Of a stretch of 6,116 bases of DNA, positions 1 to 4,143 are shown piece after piece; within the stretch, counting starts at the first letter, position 1; each line of letters begins with the position of its first letter. This DNA is from an uncultured Campylobacter sp. (GTDB taxonomy: Bacteria; Campylobacterota; Campylobacteria; Campylobacterales; Campylobacteraceae). A program made the translations under genes and the position numbers. The notes under the pieces are model-generated. The model did no database searches and was not told the DNA's origin. It saw only the letters and a program-made list of their open reading frames with translations. The stretch spans positions 1 to 6,116 of the forward strand of contig NZ_CALHHX010000070.1 of NCBI RefSeq assembly GCF_938030685.1, given 5' to 3'.

Positions 1-1
1 T

Positions 2-577
2 TGCGTCAGCGTACTCAACGCGATCGCGGCGCAAAATGCGATTTTTACGCAAAACCACGCCGAAATTTCGACGATCTCTGCGGCGTGTGCGCTTGAAAAC
101 GGCGCAATAATCGCCGCTGCAAGGCTGAAAGAAGGCGCGGAAAATTCCTACTCCGCGCAGGACGCAAACGAAAATGGAAAAAACGGCGAATGCAAGTCGG
201 ATAACGATAAAATCGCCCTGCTCTGCTATTTTGAAGAGGCAAATAACGACTATCTGAAGCGCTGCGACTTTGCCTGTGCCCTACTTCTGGTGCTTCAGCG
301 AGGAGATGACGTGCAGATTGAAATTTCACCGCACATTACGGACGCGACGGCACAGAGCCTGGGGGCACAAGATCCAAAACCGCGAGCCGAGAATGAAATT
401 TTACGAAGCTTTAAAAAAGGCGGCGAGATCCCGCTAGATACCGCGGTGGAATTTTTGGCCAAAATCCTCTTCGGCAAGCGCGAATGGCGCAGTAGCGACG
501 GGGTTTTGGACTATCTTTGGCGCGTCAAAGATCCCGCCAAAATCGCAGCTTTTTTAAGGCAAAATCGTGAGCATTAA
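2..577 (+). CDS. Ketosynthase chain-length-factor-like protein, C-terminal part (5' partial)
   Basis: The frame is open from base 2 to a TAA at 575-577, about 191 codons, with the N-terminus outside the window. The opening residues (CVSVLNAIAAQNAIF, then a stretch on AEIST and an alanine-rich helix ending ENGAIIAAARL) match the 'S-V-x-N-A-I-A' region of the short beta-ketoacyl-synthase-like proteins (Ketoacyl-synt_2 type, ApeC-like). In APE clusters this protein pairs with an active ketosynthase and limits chain length; it is not itself expected to condense. A strand (KIALLCYFEEANNDY) and LLLVLQRGDDVQIEI follow, as in the family. Between them, nt 134-211 encode about 26 hydrophilic residues rich in N, D, E, K and S that the family does not need; they look like a low-complexity insertion. 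The C-terminus ends in a W-rich segment (REWRSSDGVLDYLW). Family call is from remembered motifs, not a search. Confidence 0.8.
   Translation, partial: CVSVLNAIAAQNAIFTQNHAEISTISAACALENGAIIAAARLKEGAENSYSAQDANENGKNGECKSDNDKIALLCYFEEANNDYLKRCDFACALLLVLQRGDDVQIEISPHITDATAQSLGAQDPKPRAENEILRSFKKGGEIPLDTAVEFLAKILFGKREWRSSDGVLDYLWRVKDPAKIAAFLRQNREH
556..559 (+). promoter_or_regulatory. Ribosome binding site for the GTG at 567
   Basis: AAGG lies seven bases before a GTG that sits inside the end of the ketosynthase-like gene. This site may be the ancestral start signal for the next operon gene, now leading into the repeat-rich frame. Moderate match only. Confidence 0.4.
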
Positions 578-1622
578 AATAGCAAAATTTCATCGCATGT
601 GCAAGCGCGGTGAGACGAATAAATTTGACCAAAATCTCAGGCTACACGGAGCCGCAAAAGCCCGAATGACGAGCTTTAAATTTAGCCTCTCCTCCAAGCT
701 CAGATATAGTGAAAGTTTTAAATTTAGCTGCGCTATCGAATATGAGCTCAGCCAAACGGCGCATCTTAAAAGCACGCCGAAAGGGCGCGCACCATACGCC
801 CCCAAATCGCGTTGCAATGAGGCGCACTGCGAAAATACGCTGCCGAGGCATACGCAACGAACTAAAAAAAATCCGCCTAAACGGTGCAAGTCACGGGCTA
901 TAAAAATTTTACCACAGCGGCGCGCGGAAGACACCGCAAAATTTCGCTATCAAGACAGATGCGGCGAGCCGAAATGCTACGCGCAGCGGGCTGCAAATTT
1001 CATATTTTCAGCAGAACAAAGCTTGGGTTACGAGTTTAAATTTAGCCGCGCGATGAACCGAGTAGCCGCTCAGGCAAGATGCGCACGACAAAGCGTTGCG
1101 ATAAATTTTAAATTTAACGACGCCGCAAGCTATAAATTTAATCAAACGATGCATCATATAGTGGCGCCAAAACAGCGTATATGGTGCTTCGCAGAAATTT
1201 CCTCGCGGCGGCGCGCGTGGCAAACCGCCGAAATTCTACCGCAACGACACGTACGGCAAAACATAGAAATTTTATCGCAGCAATACGCACGACGAACGGC
1301 GGGAATTCTACAAGATCGCAGTTTATCGCGCGTCACAAAAATTCTATTGCTTCGGCATATGCAGGGCGCCGAGATCGCCTCTGCTCAGACCATGAAAGCT
1401 CTATTGCTTCTGCATACACCGCAAGCTGAAATATCGCGCACAACAAACCGCAAAAACTCCGCTGCGACGCAGCGAGTAGCAAGCCGTAGAAATTTTATCG
1501 AGATCGCGCGCATGATGAACCATCAAATCCATGCTGAGAACAACAAAACCTTCACCGAGAGCCGTAAAATTTCCAACAAAAGCTGCTGCGAAATCCCCGC
1601 CGAAAGAGGCGCCGCGCGATGA
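567..1622 (+). CDS. Unknown repeat-rich basic ORF between ketosynthase-like and acyltransferase genes
   Basis: I do not recognise this 351-codon frame. It starts at GTG with AAGG seven bases upstream (556-559), overlaps the preceding gene by 11 bases, and its TGA overlaps the ATG of the acyltransferase by 4 bases, as in a translationally coupled operon. The predicted product is rich in K, R, A, S, Q, N and T, poor in G and D, and has no signal peptide, membrane segment or known motif. It is built from short repeats: FKF or YKF at residues 37, 51, 157, 181 and 189; a 12-residue unit of EIL-x-Q/R type at 210-257; a related copy (KILPQR) at 113; and a 19-residue duplication at 257-294. Most copies share one phase, but the GAAATTTTATCG copy at 1489 is out of phase. 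A 351-codon frame is unlikely by chance, yet the protein looks non-globular. It may be a translated, expanded spacer rather than a functional protein. Confidence 0.4.
   Translation: MSIKIAKFHRMCKRGETNKFDQNLRLHGAAKARMTSFKFSLSSKLRYSESFKFSCAIEYELSQTAHLKSTPKGRAPYAPKSRCNEAHCENTLPRHTQRTKKNPPKRCKSRAIKILPQRRAEDTAKFRYQDRCGEPKCYAQRAANFIFSAEQSLGYEFKFSRAMNRVAAQARCARQSVAINFKFNDAASYKFNQTMHHIVAPKQRIWCFAEISSRRRAWQTAEILPQRHVRQNIEILSQQYARRTAGILQDRSLSRVTKILLLRHMQGAEIASAQTMKALLLLHTPQAEISRTTNRKNSAATQRVASRRNFIEIARMMNHQIHAENNKTFTESRKISNKSCCEIPAERGAAR
675..1140 (+). repeat. Dispersed TTTAAATTTA words
   Basis: TTTAAATTTAGC occurs at 675-686, 717-728 and 1035-1046. A near copy, TTTAAATTTAAC, lies at 1107-1118, and TATAAATTTA at 1131-1140. 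Spacings are 42, 318, 72 and 24 bases, all multiples of three, so each copy reads as FKF or YKF in the long frame. The intervening bases are GC-richer and mostly not conserved. Confidence 0.65.
1194..1370 (+). repeat. Degenerate 36-bp tandem array, five units
   Basis: Units begin at 1194, 1230, 1266, 1302 and 1338, exactly 36 bases apart; the last is 33 bases long. The conserved head is GAAATTYTAYCGCA-like, followed by a variable GC-rich tail. In the overlapping frame each unit encodes 12 residues starting EIS, EIL, EIL, GIL and KIL with arginine or glutamine at fixed places. A further related unit (reading KILPQR) begins at 903. There are no unique spacers between identical repeats, so this is not a CRISPR array. 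Confidence 0.7.
1335..1448 (+). repeat. 57-bp direct duplication
   Basis: Bases 1335-1391 and 1392-1448 are diverged copies 57 bases apart, sharing the word CTATTGCTTC (1344 and 1401). In the overlapping frame they read KILLLRHMQGAEIAS and KALLLLHTPQAEISR, so the duplication kept phase. It overlaps the last unit of the 36-bp array. Confidence 0.6.
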
Positions 1623-2374
1623 AACAGACAGATCCGCTAAGGCGCAAGCTCAAACAGATCGGCATCGCGCTGTGCTTCTCAAGCTTCGGCGCGCTGTGTA
1701 TGATGGGCAACCTGCTCTTCCTCCCCGTAGCGCTACTACGGCTAAACCGCATAGAAGTCGTGCGAAATTTCGTGCGCGATTTCATAATGATCTCGTGGCG
1801 CATATTTTTGCTGCTCGCGCGACTTTACGGCAGCATCGGCGTGAGCTGGCGCTGCAAGCTCCCGCCTAGCGGCACTCTCATCATCGCAAACCACCCTAGC
1901 CTGCTTGACGTGGTGATCTTTTTAGCTCACGTGCGGCGCGCAAACTGCGTAGTCAAGGAAAGTCTGTGCAAAAATCCCTTCCTCTCCGCCGCCATCGCAG
2001 CCGCGGGCTACATCCCAAACACCGGCTCGGAAGCGATGATAGATGCGTGCCGCAGCGCCCTTGAGCGAGGAGAAAGCTTAATCATCTTCCCCGAGGGCAC
2101 GCGCACCGCGGATCGCATCGCCATGCACAAAGCAGCGTTTTACATCGCGATAAATTTCGCAAAAAATATGAATTGCGTCGCGATAAAAATGGATCCTAAA
2201 AGCCTAAAAAAAGGACAAGTATGGTACGATACGCCCGAGGTTCGGATGAAATACGACCTCTACGAGCTGTGCGCGCTAGATCTAACGGGCTTTGAGCCGG
2301 ATCGCCCAAACCCGATCCGAGTGCGCAAACTCTACGAAAAAATATCAAATTTATATGAAAAGGAGAATCTGTGA
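1619..2374 (+). CDS. Lysophospholipid acyltransferase-family protein (1-acylglycerol-3-phosphate acyltransferase-like)
   Basis: A 251-residue protein of the LPLAT/PlsC superfamily, full length for the short forms found in APE clusters. It has the catalytic H-x4-D motif as NHPSLLD (His92, Asp97) and the acceptor-binding FPEGTR motif at 157-162. Residues 14-40 and about 54-68 are hydrophobic and likely hold it in the inner membrane. In this context it would transfer the finished or growing acyl chain from ACP to a membrane lipid; the acceptor cannot be read from sequence. The ATG at 1619 is supported by AAAGAGG at 1603-1609 and by 4-base overlap with the preceding frame. The end overlaps the first ACP start by 4 bases (GTGA), so expression is probably coupled. 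The C-terminus (residues 190-251) is typical in being hydrophilic. The superfamily call is firm; the exact substrate is inferred from neighbours. Confidence 0.93.
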   Translation: MKQTDPLRRKLKQIGIALCFSSFGALCMMGNLLFLPVALLRLNRIEVVRNFVRDFIMISWRIFLLLARLYGSIGVSWRCKLPPSGTLIIANHPSLLDVVIFLAHVRRANCVVKESLCKNPFLSAAIAAAGYIPNTGSEAMIDACRSALERGESLIIFPEGTRTADRIAMHKAAFYIAINFAKNMNCVAIKMDPKSLKKGQVWYDTPEVRMKYDLYELCALDLTGFEPDRPNPIRVRKLYEKISNLYEKENL

Positions 2375-2643
2375 ACGAAGAAATTTTGGAACTTAAGGAG
2401 CTGATCATTTCGGGGCTAAACCTCGAAGACGTAGCGCCCGGCGACATAAATGACGATGAGCCGCTTTTTGGCGACGGGCTCGGGCTCGATTCGGTCGATG
2501 CGCTGGAGCTCGGGCTTTTGGTGCAGAAAAAATACGGTATCGTGCTTAACTCAAAAACCCAAAATTTAAAGCAAATTTTCTCATCCGTTGCGTCTTTGGC
2601 GCAATACATCGCCGAAAATAGGAGTAAAAATGAGCAAAGATGA
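2371..2643 (+). CDS. Acyl carrier protein 1 of APE-type pathway
   Basis: A 90-residue acidic four-helix carrier protein. The phosphopantetheine attachment site is the serine of GLDSVDALEL, Ser41. The preceding LFGDGLGLDS and following LGLLVQKKYGI are typical of the first of the paired ACPs in APE and related clusters. A phosphopantetheinyl transferase (not in the window) must convert it to holo form; it then carries the starter and extending polyene chain in the cytoplasm. The GTG start at 2371 overlaps the acyltransferase stop and has a strong AAGGAG at 2360-2365, five bases upstream. Its 3' end overlaps the second ACP by 14 bases in another frame. No abnormal residues are seen. Confidence 0.93.
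   Translation: MNEEILELKELIISGLNLEDVAPGDINDDEPLFGDGLGLDSVDALELGLLVQKKYGIVLNSKTQNLKQIFSSVASLAQYIAENRSKNEQR
2620..2624 (+). promoter_or_regulatory. Ribosome binding site deciding the ACP2 start
   Basis: AGGAG five bases before ATG 2630 selects this start over the upstream in-frame ATG at 2588. It lies inside the ACP1 coding region. Confidence 0.75.
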
Positions 2644-2908
2644 AATTTTTGAAATTTTAAAAAAGGCGCTCGTGGAGCTTTTCGAGATCGACGAGAGAAA
2701 GGTCGTGCCTGAGGCTAAAATTTACGAAGATCTGCAGATCGACAGCATCGACGCGATCGATCTGGTCGATTATGTCAAGAAAAACACGGGCTACAAGCTG
2801 ATGCCCGATGATTTTAAAAACATCCAAACTCTCGGCGACATCGTGGATGCCGTAGCCGCAAAGCTCGATCAAGGCGCGAGCGGGGAAAATACCGGCGGCG
2901 AGAGTTAA
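2630..2908 (+). CDS. Acyl carrier protein 2 of APE-type pathway
   Basis: A 92-residue acidic carrier protein, distinct from the first. The attachment site is Ser39 in LQIDSIDAIDL, followed by VDYVKKNTGYKLMPDDFKNI, which matches the second ACP of these clusters. I chose the ATG at 2630, not an earlier in-frame ATG at 2588, because AGGAG at 2620-2624 lies five bases before it and because MSKDEIFEI begins the normal first helix; the extra 14 residues would be ACP1 read in the wrong frame. The last ten or so residues (GASGENTGGES) form a disordered glycine-rich tail beyond the fold. The two ACPs may divide labour between starter loading and chain extension or transfer, which is inference. Confidence 0.93.
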   Translation: MSKDEIFEILKKALVELFEIDERKVVPEAKIYEDLQIDSIDAIDLVDYVKKNTGYKLMPDDFKNIQTLGDIVDAVAAKLDQGASGENTGGES

Positions 2909-2964
2909 ATTTCGCCGTACGGCGCGGTAAGATCGCGTGCGTTGCGGTTTGGTAGTTTACTTTG

Positions 2965-3005
2965 CGGCGGCGTTTGGCTTGATAGATAGCATACGGCGGC
3001 GTTTG
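2965..3005 (+). repeat. 12-bp perfect direct repeat
   Basis: CGGCGGCGTTTG is present at 2965-2976 and 2994-3005, 29 bases apart. Function unknown. Confidence 0.6.
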
Positions 3006-3024
3006 TTTAACGGCGCATGTTGAA

Positions 3025-3051
3025 TTGATAACGTGCGGCACATATTATCAA
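3025..3051. repeat. Inverted repeat TTGATAA-N13-TTATCAA (possible operator)
   Basis: Two perfect 7-base arms (3025-3031 and 3045-3051) flank 13 bases. The form resembles a dimeric regulator site, and the right arm overlaps a TATTAT word that could act as a -10 box. No regulator family can be named, and chance is possible in AT-biased DNA. Confidence 0.3.
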
Positions 3052-3122
3052 AGGTGTGCGGCGAGCGGAGAACGTTTTATTAAAGCATGAGGAAGCGAGC
3101 GGCTTTTACGGGCTTAGCACTT

Positions 3123-3147
3123 AAGCGGCACGACACAAAGTCCGCTT
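3123..3147. repeat. Weak hairpin AAGCGG/CCGCTT
   Basis: Arms at 3123-3128 and 3142-3147 with a 13-base loop. There is no T-tract after it, so it is not a convincing intrinsic terminator. Confidence 0.25.
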
Positions 3148-3182
3148 GCCCACCGCTTTTGGGCTAGTATGTAAAGCGCTTT

Positions 3183-3212
3183 GCAGATTTAAATTTTAAA
3201 ATTTTAATCTGC
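3183..3212. repeat. 30-bp near-perfect AT-rich palindrome
   Basis: The sequence begins GCAGATTTAAATTTT and ends AAAATTTTAATCTGC; it equals its own reverse complement apart from one mismatched pair at positions 8 and 23. GC-containing tips (GCAG/CTGC) bound an AT core made of AAATTT words. It could extrude as a cruciform or mark a repeat nucleus. Confidence 0.7.
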
Positions 3213-3223
3213 GAGCTTGAATG

Positions 3224-3289
3224 AAATTTTGAAATTTTAAAAGGCATTGTTTCTTTTGCGACCGCTGTTTTCGTAAAATTTCAAAATTT
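3224..3289. repeat. Inverted repeat with 16-bp perfect arms
   Basis: AAATTTTGAAATTTTA at 3224-3239 pairs perfectly with TAAAATTTCAAAATTT at 3274-3289 across a 34-base loop. Immediately after, GCTAAAT (3300-3306) and ATTTAGC (3310-3316) form a small 7-bp hairpin. The stem is AT-only apart from one G-C pair, so it is weak as RNA. Confidence 0.65.
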
Positions 3290-3403
3290 TAAAATTTCGG
3301 CTAAATTTGATTTAGCGGATCTGATCGCGGGTGCGGCAGTGCGAGTTAAATTAAGGTGCGGCTAAATTTAAAAGCGGCGAGCAAAACTAAATAAATTTTA
3401 AAA

Positions 3404-3625
3404 GTGTGGCATCTAAAATCGAACGCTAAGGCCAAATTTAAAGTATCGAAGCGTAGTAATAATCGCGCCAATCGCACCCGCGGCAAGAGCCTAAGCGCCG
3501 TAACAAAAACCAAAACTACCGCAGCAAAGCCCAACGCCGTGACAAAGCTAAACCGCCGCGGCAAAAACCAAGCCCTCGCGGCTAAATTTAAGGATTACAA
3601 AGATTGCGACGAACGATATTTTTAA
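3404..3625 (+). CDS. Small basic ORF, probably repeat-derived and not a gene
   Basis: A 73-codon frame from GTG, overlapping the start of the membrane protein gene by 22 bases. The product would be almost entirely K, R, N, T and A, with a 13-residue near-duplication (AVTKTKTTAAKPN then AVTKLNRRGKNQA). There is no good ribosome binding site before the GTG. Its style matches the larger unknown frame at 567-1622. It may be read as a leader that brings ribosomes to the TTG at 3604, but the simplest view is open repeat sequence. Confidence 0.15.
   Translation: MWHLKSNAKAKFKVSKRSNNRANRTRGKSLSAVTKTKTTAAKPNAVTKLNRRGKNQALAAKFKDYKDCDERYF
3590..3594 (+). promoter_or_regulatory. Ribosome binding site deciding the TTG start
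   Basis: AAGGA lies nine bases before TTG 3604. An in-frame TAA at 3589-3591 overlaps it, so no start further upstream is possible. Confidence 0.6.
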
Positions 3626-4143
3626 AAACAGCTACCGTAATTTTAAGCGTGTTTTACCCTTTCGGCCTCTATTTTTTACACGGCGGCGCGCGAGTCTGCT
3701 TGCTTGTAGCGATGAGCGCGCTATGGGGAGCGCGAGCTGTTTTTGAAAGTAAAGATCGCGCTATTAAGGGCGCGTGCGCGGCGTTTTTTGCGCTGTGCGC
3801 CCTTTTTGGCAGTGGAACGCTCGCGTATCTGTATCCGCTCATAATAAATTTCTCGCTCGCGGCGCTTTTCGCGCTCAGCCTAAGATCGACGCCTGCGATC
3901 ACGCGCCTAGCGCTTTTGAAGCAGCCAGGTCTTAACGAGCACGTCCGCGCCTACACGCGCAAGCTAACCGAAGTTTGGCTCGGATTTTTCGTGCTAAACG
4001 GCCTGCTTAGCGCGGCGCTGCTGCTACCGCGAGATAAAATTTATTGGAGCGTTTATTGCGGCGCGATCTCATATGTCCTCATCGGCGCGCTGATCGGCGG
4101 CGAGATGATTTTTAGGAAATTTTATGTTAAAAAATTTGATTAA
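3604..4143 (+). CDS. COG4648-type integral membrane protein of APE clusters
   Basis: A 179-residue hydrophobic protein with about five or six membrane spans (near residues 7-25, 30-43, 56-74, 76-94, 124-142 and 147-168). The stretch YLYPLIINFSLAALFALSLR, the basic segment with RLALLKQP, and the TRKLTEVWLGFFVLNGL motif near 118-134 are typical of the COG4648 family, which is found between the ACPs and the AMP-ligase in APE operons. Its biochemical role is not established; a membrane role in handling lipid-linked polyene is inferred from context. Translation must start at TTG 3604: AAGGA precedes it and a stop lies directly upstream in frame. The 3' end overlaps the ligase gene by 20 bases. It follows the repeat-rich gap rather than ACP2 directly, which is unusual. 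Confidence 0.85.
   Translation: MRRTIFLKTATVILSVFYPFGLYFLHGGARVCLLVAMSALWGARAVFESKDRAIKGACAAFFALCALFGSGTLAYLYPLIINFSLAALFALSLRSTPAITRLALLKQPGLNEHVRAYTRKLTEVWLGFFVLNGLLSAALLLPRDKIYWSVYCGAISYVLIGALIGGEMIFRKFYVKKFD
4114..4118 (+). promoter_or_regulatory. Ribosome binding site for the ligase ATG at 4124
   Basis: AGGAA five bases before ATG 4124, inside the end of the membrane protein gene. It supports the chosen start and translational coupling. Confidence 0.6.

Larger units (their letters stand above)
2909..3603. other. 695-base gene-poor, repeat-rich gap inside the operon
   Basis: No recognised gene is seen on either strand. The first part (2913-3180) is GC-richer and opens with the perfect 12-base palindrome CGCCGTACGGCG at 2913-2924. 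The middle (3183-3316) is dominated by AAATTT/AAAATTTT palindromes. The last part (3358-3603) holds GCGGCTAAATTTAA twice (3358-3371, 3578-3591) and a diverged 39-base duplication starting CGCCGT at 3496 and 3535. ACP2 and the COG4648 gene are normally adjacent in such operons, so this is probably inserted or expanded sequence. I see no clear terminator with a T-tract and no convincing promoter, so whether the downstream genes are read from upstream is open. Confidence 0.6.

Noticed and set aside
590..934. 114-codon minus-strand frame opposite the unknown ORF
   Set aside because: It has no ribosome binding site or family motif and does not connect to the operon. It is probably another open reading of the same stop-poor repeats.
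1194..1370. Possible CRISPR array
   Set aside because: Units are contiguous and diverged, with no identical repeats separated by unique spacers and no cas genes.
2196..2609. 137-codon minus-strand frame, serine-rich
   Set aside because: It is antisense to the acyltransferase end and ACP1, both certain. The serine run is the complement of the ACP1 acidic and GLDS codons.
2588..2629. Longer N-terminus for ACP2 from the ATG at 2588
   Set aside because: The added residues are ACP1 coding sequence in another frame, and the best ribosome binding site is directly before 2630.
2913..2924. CGCCGTACGGCG as a terminator after ACP2
   Set aside because: The palindrome has no loop and no following T-tract, so it is unlikely to terminate transcription.
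2909..3603. Possible tRNA or insertion sequence in the gap
   Set aside because: No T-loop motif, acceptor pairing, transposase frame or terminal inverted repeats with target duplication were seen.
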